DNA of 64,000 bases, from positions 3,293,501-3,357,500 of the forward strand of contig JAYKKM010000351.1 of the NCBI GenBank assembly GCA_035772405.1, in the 5' to 3' direction. Below the pieces are notes generated by a model. The model did no database searches. It worked only from the letters and a program-made list of their open reading frames with translations, and was not told where the DNA came from. The position numbers and the translations under genes were made by a program. The DNA is from Chrysogorgia sp. JL179-B06. Lineage: Eukaryota; Cnidaria; Anthozoa; Scleralcyonacea; Chrysogorgiidae. Positions 10,024 through 19,027 of the stretch are shown here, in pieces. The first letter of the stretch is position 1. Each line of letters opens with the position of its first letter.

Positions 10024-10270
10024 CTAGTAAATAAGCGATAATTCTTCCAAAATGCACAACATCCATCTTTTGGTAAATATCGTGTAAATTATTCGGCAAG
10101 TTATCTCTACTTATTTGAACGGCAAGATACTCATACAAGTCCTCATGCTCTATAAGACATTCGTTTATATAAAAACATAAAGTATCTTTGTCTATTTCGA
10201 TATTATTTCTTCGCAATTCATCCCAAATTGTTTGCTCAGCCATGGCGCCAAAATGAAATATTCCCGCCAA
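9848..10270 (-). CDS. Bcl-2-like tail-anchored protein of the viral element
   Basis: Intact frame of 140 codons; Met10 may be the real start. It is helical throughout. Residues 71-85 (VVHFGRIIAYLLVSK) fit a BH1 motif, in which a Gly-Arg follows the start of helix 5. Residues 126-140 (LTCLVLLTTLSLWML) form a short C-terminal hydrophobic tail after basic residues (KKLSRFK), as in tail-anchored Bcl-2 proteins on mitochondria or ER. Bcl-2 homologues that block apoptosis are known in adenoviruses and, to my recollection, reported for some adintoviruses. I see no good BH2 (W-GGW). The assignment rests on BH1, size and tail and could be wrong. It is one of two unbroken frames in the element. Confidence 0.45.
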   Translation of the reverse strand: MAGIFHFGAMAEQTIWDELRRNNIEIDKDTLCFYINECLIEHEDLYEYLAVQISRDNLPNNLHDIYQKMDVVHFGRIIAYLLVSKVSDSCDSETVREAVEITVEVLRRVDLAKYKLVKKLSRFKQLTCLVLLTTLSLWML

Positions 10271-11536
10271 CGACTCGACTATTTATCTTCCTCGGCTAGG
10301 TTCGGACCCCTTTCGGAACCCGAGCTCATTGATTATTCATAACTCATGAATTATTAAGGATAATTACAAACAAAGCTCATTGCCAATTAGGCTAAGACAA
10401 AATAAAGGTACTTGCAGTTCACCTAGGTCCGTCCTCAAAGGGTCTCTCAGGTTCAGTCGCATAAGAATAAAGCTGTTTAATTTATGTCCAGAATCCTATT
10501 TTATTGTCCCAATTTAAAAAATGCACATATAAATTCTCTCCTGGTGTATGCCCAATTAGTGTGTTGCTAGATTTGTAAATGTGTTGATGATATAGTAATA
10601 CTTTTAGTTTGAGTGATCGCACATATTATATTAATTTTACATCTAATTGTTTGGAAGAAATGTAATAAAATCTATGTTCAACTATAATGTCCTTCAGAAA
10701 GCACTTCAACAATCACAAGAGTAGCTAATTAAATATATATGGGACAGGCATAGCATGTGCAGTTCTATTCCAAGGACAAAAGTGTGTACACAGAAACACT
10801 AAGTGGAGGCCAGGCCTAACATGTGTAGGTCTATAAACCCGTAAAATACATGTTTACAATTACACTCTCAAATGTACCGATACCCATACAAAATTAAAAG
10901 CACAACATTTATGCATGCATTACAGTAAATTATATTACCACATAAACATTTAATCAGGATTATCAAGGTGCACTTCACCTGCTTTTTGGCTGAGCTGACA
11001 CATCCATATGCATGCAATTATATCTAGTATAATAAAATAATCGGAAGTAAATGAGCGACAACACGCTGTTTGATTGAGCTCAAAAATCGTGTTATGATAA
11101 CTCAATAAAACATAAGCTGACGTGTTCCTCGCATAGATTTGTCGTTTTTGTCGTATTTTAAGTAGTTTAAATCACAAAGGGAAGTCAAGGAATACTTGGA
11201 TACAACGGTAATCAAGGTACTAACACAACGGAATGTTTTAACTGCAACGTTGAGTACATTTCATCGCTAAAATCGCTAACTTGTTTTCAAAAAAGGCTTC
11301 CTAGCAATGCACATAGCAACGCCTCTTATAATAGTTAAATCTGCATTTTTCATGGCTTTATTTTTAATTTAATGGTGTAATATTATAAAAAAAAAAAATT
11401 GTCATGTGTGATTATCGAGTTATAATATGGCACCCACGAAGCTAGGAAAAATATTCGGCTAACGCCTAGTAATAATCTTATATTCAGGACCGTTGTTTTC
11501 CAGGACTGTTAAAAACAGAGTTTTGCAAAAGCATAA
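10271..11536. other. AT-rich sequence, no gene seen
   Basis: No protein-like frame on either strand. The repeated word CGGAACCC/GGACCCC near 10303-10322 might be part of the viral element's outer end. The rest is AT-rich with an A-run at 11388-11398. I see nothing else. Confidence 0.4.
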
Positions 11537-12059
11537 CTATACTGTTATTTTCAAGGAGTTAAAACAACTCTCCTGTTTACCCCATTTAGGTGGAGTTAAA
11601 AAATAACTCCACTATTGGGAGAAATAACTTTGTCTCAGACGAGTCAAAATGCTGTAGTTTCTTACTTTATATCAACTCGGACATACAATCCAGCGACAGG
11701 GAAAAGCCAGTAAACACAGAAAGATATTCAGGTTATAATCTGTAGACTACTGTAACTACAGTTGGATTTGAAGTGTCCTTCTGTTCGAAGACTTTGTCGG
11801 CGATTAGGGACAAGGACTATGCTTCAAGAACCCATTTGTTTTTGAAGAAAACTGTCTTCCTGTCAATGTTTGGCCTAAGGTTTACGTTCATGCTGCTGTC
11901 AACTACAGCCGCCGCTTTTAAGTCTGAATGCCGCACTACTTATTGGCTTTTTTAATCTTCTTTGTGAATCGTATTATTGCCTTTTTTACTTTCTTTGTGA
12001 ATCGACGAGTACTGTTCAAGTTATTAAACATATATTTTATGTCTAGTAGAGAAAAGTTT

Positions 12060-12320
12060 TCTTCTGTTCTTAACTTGTAATACTGCTCTCTTAATTTAAA
12101 AGATTGAAAATTTCACTCCTTGGAGAGAGTGAAATATTTTTCAATCTAAAAGATTGATTTTAGATTGAAAATAGAACTAAAAACTAGAAGCGAATCTTTT
12201 GTTCGATTGAAACAGTCAATCGATTAGAATGATTGAAACTAAAATTCAATCGTTTGAAAGATTGAATCAAGTAGGCCAATCATATCGTAGTAAATTCCCG
12301 CGCTCAATCCACTTTCTCGA
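12060..12320. repeat. GATTGAAA-rich subterminal repeat, left
   Basis: Short palindromic runs built from GATTGAAA and TTTCAATC (for example ATTTCACTCCTTGGAGAGAGTG, a hairpin) fill this stretch. The same words in the opposite order fill 16985-17430, so these are the subterminal repeats of the 6.3 kb element. No coding signal. The following 12,320-13,500 is AT-rich with nothing recognisable. Confidence 0.5.
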
Positions 12321-13499
12321 GTACGGTTGGCAAAGAAAGAAGAAGATGGACAGCTGCCAGCTCTTTCTTTTGTCGTTTATACGGTTTTTCATTACGTCCG
12401 AAACGATGTGAGACTATCTTGAAAATAATTGCATCCGGGAAGATGTTATTTAAACATTAAAAGGTTAGTATTCCTTTCATATTATTTCTTCTTTGTGCCA
12501 TGAAAATTATTGTCCTTCATGGCCTCGGAGGTGAAAACCCCTTCGCGTTGCCTCTTGTACTTTTTCGTACATGCTTTTCGGATTTTAAAGTAACTTGTTA
12601 CGACTAATAAGTATTGTAGGTATTACGTCAAAGCATTGAAAGCGTTTTACACTTTCACTAATCGAAATGCTGCATTTGAAAGTTGTGAGTGCCATAAGTA
12701 TTTTTTTCATTTCAGTTTTCCTTTGAACGAACATCGAGTACTAGCTCTGAAGAGACAATTAAAACTTGAAAAAATGCAGTAAGTTATTTATTATGTTGAA
12801 ACTGGTGTCTTAACTTGTGTCTGTAGGTGAAAAACTACATTAAAAACATGATAAAAATAAAGCATTTACATAAATAACTGCACCAAAATCGTATTTGAAA
12901 CTCAGTTTACCGACGCCATTTCCCCTTACCATACACCAAAGGTACTTTACAACACCATTTCGGGTTGCTTCTTACACCACCCGTACCTACAGACCTCCTT
13001 TTCGAATTTTAAAGTAATTTGTTAGAATTAACAAGTAGTGTATGTTATCAAGAAACATAAGAGATCCATCTGTTTGGTTATAGATTACATGACGTCTCCT
13101 TTAAATGTTTTGACAACTAAATGTGAATGTATTGTGCTATAAACATGGTTCAAGATACTTCCAATCGTTCTAAAGAAATTGACAACAAGCTCAATAATAC
13201 CTGGCAATAGGCAATCGTGTCAAATTAAGAGGTATGAAAAGTAATTTAGATGATACATGGACGAACGTCCATAATTATAGTGTAAATATCAATTATTATA
13301 CATGTACCTGTATACAGTATGTTACGCCAAATATCTTGGTTGTAACAGACTTGCTATAGAAACAATTTTAGTGTGGTGTAAACTAGTTAATGTATTTGGT
13401 GATAATTGATTGACATGGCATACATGTAACATTTTGACGAAGCATGGAAAAATTAATCGAACCAGCTGAACATCATTTATGTAAACCTTTTGCTCTCTA

Positions 13500-13640
13500 T
13501 CTGAGCCTCGATCAGTAGCTCAATGGTTCTGAGCATCTCTCTGGCAATCAGAAACAATACAGTTATACAGGTTCAATTCCTGTCTGGGACCCAGAAAACA
13601 TTTTCTGAGGATGTGAGCTTGATGATCATCCATGTAGGTG
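13500..13640 (+). mobile_element. tRNA-derived SINE
   Basis: AGTAGCTCAATGGTTCTGAGC resembles the D-arm/A box of a tRNA gene, and CAGGTTCAATTCCTGTC is a T-arm/B box. Behind it comes the family's own tail CCCAGAAAACATTTTCTGAGG, followed by a GATGATCATCCATG box. The same layout recurs at 14,300, 14,930, 28,433 and 45,195, which shows a dispersed SINE family transcribed from an internal RNA polymerase III promoter. Confidence 0.7.
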
Positions 13641-14035
13641 GCAGTCACTTATCAAACATCATAAATAGTGATGTTTGATCGATATGTTGTTATATACACT
13701 ACAGATGCAGTGAATGTGGGAGCTAATTGGAGTAAACAGACAATACATGGATGATCATCAAGTCCTGGACAGGAGTTAAACCTATAAATCTCTGATTGCT
13801 TGTGAGATGCTCTAACCATGTATACATATAATATCTATGTGGCAGTCACTATAATTATATCAGTAATGCTTGGATGTGTTGTATATATACCAGTGTCAGT
13901 ATTATCAGTAATGCTTGGATGTGTTTACCAGTATCAGTGTTGTACACATGCAGTATATCAGCATCAGTATGCAGTGAATGTGGGAGCTTGGAACAGACAA
14001 TACATGGATATTGGATGACCATTACAGTAAGCTCA

Positions 14036-14105
14036 AATCCTCAGAAAATGTTTCTGAGTCCTGGATAGGAATTGAACCATGCTCTAACCATTGAGCTACT
14101 ACTGT
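14036..14105 (-). mobile_element. tRNA-derived SINE, fragment
   Basis: Inverse of the same SINE: CTCAGAAAATGTTTCTGAG, then GGAATTGAACC (B box inverse) and CTCTAACCATTGAGCTACT (A box inverse). The part between the boxes is shortened. Confidence 0.6.
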
Positions 14106-14299
14106 ACAGATACTCAGATGAAAAGCAAAAGTTACAAATGATATACTGTACTGTACATGTAATATACCGGTTCAATTGATATAATGTCCTGCCACATACT
14201 GCATCAGTACAATTAACATCCAATTAAGTATTACTGATATAATATGACTGCCATGTATAGGCAGTCAATTGAACCAGTACATCATTGTAACCTTTGCTC

Positions 14300-14405
14300 T
14301 CCAGACAGTCTTGGTAACTTAATGGTTAGAGTCAGAAGCTGGTTACAGGTTAGATTCCTGTCCAGGACTCAGAAACGTTTTCTGAAGATTTGAGGTTGAC
14401 AACTT
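14300..14405 (+). mobile_element. tRNA-derived SINE
   Basis: TTGGTAACTTAATGGTTAGAG (A box, diverged), ACAGGTTAGATTCCTGTCC (B box, one change) and the family tail GACTCAGAAACGTTTTCTGA. An older copy of the family. Confidence 0.6.
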
Positions 14406-14805
14406 GACGTTCATCCATAGTGGAATCAGTGTATTATGTTACACCAATATATATTTTTGAATATATTTTTATACCAATGTTATAATGCCAATTTGTTGTC
14501 ATCCCAAAAATGTTATCAGAAGAAAAGTATATAACCCTTGCCTTTTTTAACCCATTATGGCCCAAGGGTGATCAGCATCTATCTTCCCCTGATAATATCA
14601 ATAATTTGTTCACTAAATTTGCTTGTATTGCTATTGTGTTGCTATTGTACTGGTTATGTCTGTTTATTGCATTCACTGCATCAGTGTACTGCAGTATATA
14701 TACATTATACAACACATCCAAGCATTAGTATTACTGATATTAGTGACTGTCGCATATAGGTAGTACATGTACATAATGTGTGTCAATCGAACCAGCACTT
14801 ATGAA

Positions 14806-14930
14806 AAAATCCTATAGGAATTCCTATAGGAAAATTGCATTTCCTATAGGAAATGGGCCAAAATCTAATAGGAATAAATTTCCTATAGGAATTCCAATAG
14901 GAAATTTCAAATCCTATAGGAATTCCTAAT
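14806..14930. repeat. minisatellite of TCCTATAGGA palindromes
   Basis: Ten or so variants of the palindrome TCCTATAGGA, often followed by ATT, in ~125 bp (TCCTATAGGAATTCCTATAGG and so on). It is self-complementary at many scales and can fold on itself. No coding content. Confidence 0.85.
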
Positions 14931-15040
14931 CTGAGTTCCAGTAGCTCAATGGTTAGAGCAGCTCACCGTCAATCAGAAACTTACAGGTTCAATTCGTGTC
15001 CAGGACTCGGAAACATTTTCTGAGGATTTGAGCTTTTTCG
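14930..15040 (+). mobile_element. tRNA-derived SINE
   Basis: CAGTAGCTCAATGGTTAGAGC (A box) and TTACAGGTTCAATTCGTGTCC (B box) then CTCGGAAACATTTTCTGAGG, the tail seen in the other copies. The A box here is the best preserved of the cluster. Confidence 0.7.
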
Positions 15041-15461
15041 CTTTACTATATCCCAAACACTGCCTACACAGCACTTTACTTTTTTAATCCTTTCATTGTT
15101 TTCTTTGTATAGTGGCACTGGCGTTGAAGCATTAACAAAAGAGGCAACTGACATGGCTCGATATGTCGTGTGACAGCAACAGGGAAAAGCACATGGACTA
15201 ATAATTATTTATATTATTAGTTTAAAATTATTTTTATTATTATTTATAATTTTTTAAAACCTAACTTAACTAATTTATAAACTGATTTTTGTTAAATCAT
15301 TCTGTTTACTAAAATGAAATACGTTAATTATGTTTATAATAGCCTGCAATATATTTACCTGTTCTTTGATTATTTTCGGCAGTACAATCAACCTTCCAGA
15401 GATTCGTCAAGTATAACACATCATGCTATTATATATATTTGAAACGTGTTTTCAGCTTTAA

Positions 15462-16113
15462 GGTGGCTCCCTACTGATTCTTGAAAGGTGGCCAAAATGC
15501 AAAATTATTTCAATCTTGAAAAGTGCCCATGGATATTTCGAGATTGAAACTAAAGCTATGCATAGAATAACTTTCAGGGCATCAAATACTATTAATGGCT
15601 AAAGTGTTTCATCTGTTGCTATGACAACAGTGACATTTCAAAATGGCCAAAAATGAACATTTAATCTAATTTATTTCGCAAACGAGTCGTTGACCCCCGA
15701 TTTTTTTTGCATTTAAACATTTCTTTTAGTTTAATTAATGAATAGGCAAATTTTAAAAAAATTCTGTGGATCTAAAACAACATGATTTTTTGTGTAAAAT
15801 AATTGGATCCACAGAATTTTTTTTAATTTGCCTATTCATTAATTAAACTAAAAGAAATGTTTAAATGCAAAAAAAATCGGGGATCACCGACTCGTTTGCG
15901 AAATAAATTAGATTAAATGTTCATTTTCGGCCATTTTGAAACGCCACTGTTGTCATAGCAACAGATGAAACACTTTAGCCATTAATAGTATTTGATGCCC
16001 TGAAAGTTATTCTATGCATAGCTTGTTTCAATCTTTTCCGAAATATCCATGGGCACTTTTCGAGATTGAAATTTGCATTTTTGCCACCTTTCAAGAAACA
16101 GTAGGGAGCCACC
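15462..16113. mobile_element. foldback element, 652 bp, flanked by TTTAA
   Basis: Starts GGTGGCTCCCTACTG and ends with the reverse complement GTAGGGAGCCACC. The two halves (15462-15772 and 15807-16113) are near-perfect inverted repeats around a ~32 bp loop, so nearly the whole element is one hairpin. TTTAA stands directly outside both ends (15457-15461 and 16114-16118). No coding sequence. This is a non-autonomous DNA transposon; the TTAA-type target points to piggyBac or Kolobok-like mobilisation. Confidence 0.85.
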
Positions 16114-16118
16114 TTTAA

Positions 16119-16618
16119 GGGACACTCCGTCCCAAATACAAATGCAGTTCATATGAAAGATCTTACTGACTTTAGTTTATTTCCAAAGTTTCAGCATTCC
16201 TATCAATTTAGTTGAGAAGATATTGCTAGTTGAAGTTGAAAATTTGTGGATTTTGACGCCATATTGGTTTTGAAAATATGACGTCATTGAGTGATTCTTG
16301 ATCGTCAGTGGAGTTGTTTTGATGGCGATCACATAGTGATAGTTATTGTGAATGGTCTTTGGACGAAAATTAGTCGAAATAAACTATTTAGTTCATCATG
16401 CAGGAAAGTAGAGGAGCTTCTTAGGCATAATACGAGACACGTCACTCAGTGACGTCATATTTGAGAAACAAAATGGCGTCGAAATTGCACAAACTCTCCA
16501 ACTTCAACTAGCCACATCTTCTTAACAAAATTGATAGGAATGCTGAAACTTTGGAAATAATCTAAAGTCAGTAAGATCTTTCATATGAACTACATTTGTA
16601 TTTGGGCCGGAGTGTCCC
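16119..16618. mobile_element. foldback element with GGGACACTCC ends, flanked by TTTAA
   Basis: Begins GGGACACTCCGTCCC and ends GGCCGGAGTGTCCC, with inverted arms of about 190 bp (GAAAGATCTTACTGACTTTAG, TCAACTTCAACTAG, TGACGTCATTGAGTGAT) around a central unpaired part. TTTAA flanks both ends, the left one shared with the preceding element. The same end, and the TGACGTCATTGAGTGAT word, recurs at 48507-48712 in front of a THAP-domain frame. THAP transposases with TTAA targets are the hallmark of Kolobok elements, so I read this as a Kolobok-type non-autonomous derivative. Confidence 0.75.
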
Positions 16619-16984
16619 TTTAAGAAGCAAGATTTACTAAAATTATCGTTTTCTCGTACGTTTTTTTTAGTGAGCTTTAAAATTCAAAAAGACGACATCG
16701 GCGAGCGGGGTTTTTACATATCCGCAAATATGTCATGATTTCATGAACGCATGCTCACGTTAGATTATTATAAATGTTTATACATATGATAAATTACAAA
16801 ATGTTAAATTATTGGATTTTATATCTTTGGAAACAACATCTTAATCATATGCGTTTATGTTGTTCAATGTTATATATTATCCTTGATCATGTTTGACTTT
16901 CCTAATTCAAGTAGAATAAAGTTGTTTTGTATTGTTTACATGTGTGTTTCCTGTATAACATGATTTGCTTTTTTCAGTCTTGCT

Positions 16985-17430
16985 GTCTGGATTGAAAAAG
17001 AATCAATCTTATTTATGATTCAGAAAGTCAATCTATTTCAGCAGGATTCCAATCAAATGGAGTGAAAATCTCAATTTAGTTTGGATTGAGAATTTTCAAT
17101 CTAAAAAAAGAATGATTTTCAATCGGAGTAGTTTGGTCCCTAAGACCAGTCTAGACAAGATTGAAAAACGATTGAGAATTTTAACGGATTGAAAATAATC
17201 ACTCTATTAGAGTGAAAAAATTTCAATCGAAACAAAGAGTGAATTTCGATTTGATCGAAATTTCGGTGGAAGGAAGATTGAAAATCGATTAAAAGTAAAT
17301 CTTTTTAGACTGATTTTTCTTTCAATCGAGCATAAGAGTGATTTTCAATCGTAAACGTTTGGTCCCTAAGACCAGTCCGGAAAAGATTGAAATTTCAATC
17401 GATTAGATTGAAATTTCAATCGTTCAAATT
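16985..17430. repeat. GATTGAAA-rich subterminal repeat, right
   Basis: Many GATTGAAA/TTTCAATC words, plus a direct duplication of GGTCCCTAAGACCAGTC (about 17143 and 17371). Mirror partner of 12060-12320 inside the 6.3 kb element. No coding content. Confidence 0.5.
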
Positions 17431-17845
17431 AAGAGAGTGCAGTCTGCATGCTCAACAAAATCTTCGAAATTAGATTGTTTAAAATTTATTTAGGTCAAAA
17501 ATTTGAAAACGAAAATAAGATTCGTAAGTGCTTTTGATAATTCATTATATACGATAAATATTACTATAAATTAGTTTAGGATTAGTCGCGGAACCTAGGT
17601 TAATTAAGTTAAGTTTAAGTTAAGCAAATAAGCAAGCCCGAGCGGTCGTGTACAGGTCACACGTTGGTCTTCCGAAAGTGAAATTTCATCTCAGACCCCA
17701 GGGACGCGAGTTAATTTTTAACTCCGAGAGACGGGTTGGTTTTTAACTCCAAAATGGGAGTAATTTAACTCCACAAAACGGATTATTTTGAACTTTTTTT
17801 TGGACCCGAATTTTGGAGTTAAAATAACTCCCTGAAAATAACAGT

Positions 17846-18490
17846 GTATGGCAGAGAAAGCAAAAGCATCACAATGGCAGAGATCAAGCTTATGTGTATA
17901 CTACCAATTTAAATATCCATACCTATATTTATTTATTATTATTACTAACTATTATATGTTAAACGAGGTTGCTTCATTGCGTACTGTGCAGATAGTGTAG
18001 AAATACAAGTGTCTTAAAGGTTGATGCACTGACGAAATAATGTGTACTGTATATAGTAGCTAGGTATATTCAAACTTTCGAGCGAAAGCACTTCGTGTGC
18101 TTATGTGTATGTGGTAGTGAAGAATATGAATTTACTTACCCATATTTGACTTTCTTCTTCACACTGCTGACTTTACATGAATGAGTAATTAAAAAATTAT
18201 AAACTTGCATGCCTGTTGAGTGCCAGCTGTTACCATTTACATCCCTAATTTTGTGCGAAAACTGAATATTTTGAGGTCTGGAAAGGCCTATCAATGCTCA
18301 TGGCAACCAATATGGCAACCAAGCTAAGCGTTCTCTTCATGCCGTCAATTTAAAATTAAACGTCAAATAAACGACAAAAAACCCGTTAAGTACAAACAAT
18401 GGTATACACACGTCTTCGCAACCACAATTCCTAATCCAAATCCTAACCTAACCCCTCCGATTGCCAAAAATTACTCTCAATCCCCAATTT
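17846..18490. other. AT-rich sequence, no gene seen
   Basis: No recognisable frame or RNA. CCTAATCCAAATCCTAACCTAACCCC at about 18430-18460 is loosely telomere-like but too irregular to be an array. Confidence 0.4.
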
Positions 18491-18690
18491 TCCTTTGTTA
18501 ACATATACAAATATATATATACATATATAAATATATATATATATATAAATATATATATATAGGTAATATTTGGCATTTCACTCGATCAAACTACACGTTG
18601 AAAGGATTTATGGCGAAGGAAAATTTCGAGTGTTGGAATACAACATTTTAAGACCAAACCGGGACCAGTTGCGAAAAATGCAACTTTTAG

Positions 18691-18764
18691 GCCTTCCGGC
18701 TGGGAATTGAACCCGCGACTCTGCGATGCTAGTGCAGTGCTCTGACCACTGAGCTACGGAAGCC
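18691..18764 (-). tRNA. tRNA-Ala(AGC)-like sequence inside a repeat
   Basis: Read on the minus strand it has an acceptor-like start GGCTTCC, a D arm GCTCAGTGGTCAGAGC, an anticodon arm CTGC-ACTAGCATC-GCAG with AGC at the anticodon place, a T arm around GGGTTCAATTCC, and an end GGAAGGC. Several stem positions mismatch, and it sits inside a dispersed unit, so it is a tRNA-derived repeat rather than a working tRNA gene. Confidence 0.5.
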
Positions 18765-18802
18765 GTTAGGAATTGACATTTGTACATAGCTGCACATATA
18801 TT

Positions 18803-18805
<3 letters not shown>

Positions 18806-18880
<75 letters not shown>
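18806..18880. repeat. TA dinucleotide tract
   Basis: About 75 bp of pure TA. Frames of alternating Ile-Tyr through it are not genes. Confidence 0.95.
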
Positions 18881-18884
<4 letters not shown>

Positions 18885-18991
18885 TTGATCGAGTGAAATA
18901 CCAAATATTACCTATAAGAATATACCCAGAATCTTAATTATCCCGGCATTACCACCATATATACAGAACTCGTGACTACGCTCTCATCAAC

Positions 18992-19027
18992 GGCTTCCGT
19001 AGCTCAGTGGTCAGAGCACTGCACTAG
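18992..19027 (+). tRNA. tRNA-Ala-like sequence, 5' half
   Basis: GGCTTCCGTAGCTCAGTGGT through GCACTAG is identical to the first half of the intact copy at 20973. It stops exactly in the anticodon loop, where LINE sequence begins. The second half is at 20726. Confidence 0.6.

Larger units (their letters stand above)
1866..10270. mobile_element. Polinton/adintovirus-like integrated element, degraded
   Basis: About 8.4 kb with the gene set of Polintons (Mavericks) and adintoviruses: retroviral-type integrase with chromodomain, single- and double-jelly-roll-type capsid proteins, adenovirus-type cysteine protease and an FtsK/HerA-type packaging ATPase. The genes form two convergent blocks that meet near 7.1 kb. 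Inverted copies of the same sequence lie at both ends (2268-2706 and 9605-10023), as expected for terminal inverted repeats, but the left arm is rearranged. No family-B DNA polymerase frame is visible. Most genes carry frameshifts or stops, so this is an old, dead copy or a non-autonomous derivative. Exact termini and target duplication are not resolved. Confidence 0.85.
11537..17845. mobile_element. large inverted-repeat element with GAGTTAAAA-rich termini
   Basis: The left end reads ACTGTTATTTTCAAGGAGTT and the right end is its near reverse complement (GGAGTTAAAATAACTCCCTGAAAATAACAGT). Inside each end come several copies of GAGTTAAAA/TTTTAACTCC. Further in, both sides carry matching inverted words (CTCTCTTAATTT then GATTGAAAATTT at about 12088-12105; the inverse near 17400-17440). 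The ~6.3 kb between holds SINEs and palindromic elements but no transposase frame. It looks like a non-autonomous or hollowed-out DNA transposon; the alternative is two solo ends of one family in opposite orientation. Confidence 0.5.
18497..18905 (-). repeat. tRNA-Ala-like interspersed repeat with internal TA tract
   Basis: Inverse copy of the unit seen at 20871-21140: ends with AGGATTTATGG-GAAGGAAAATTT, passes TGCATTTTTCGCAACTGGTCC in inverse, then the tRNA-like core (18691-18764), a long TA tract (18806-18880) and the GATCGAGTGAAATACCAAAT box. Its inverse position relative to the next copies makes this region a set of inverted repeats around TA tracts. Confidence 0.65.
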
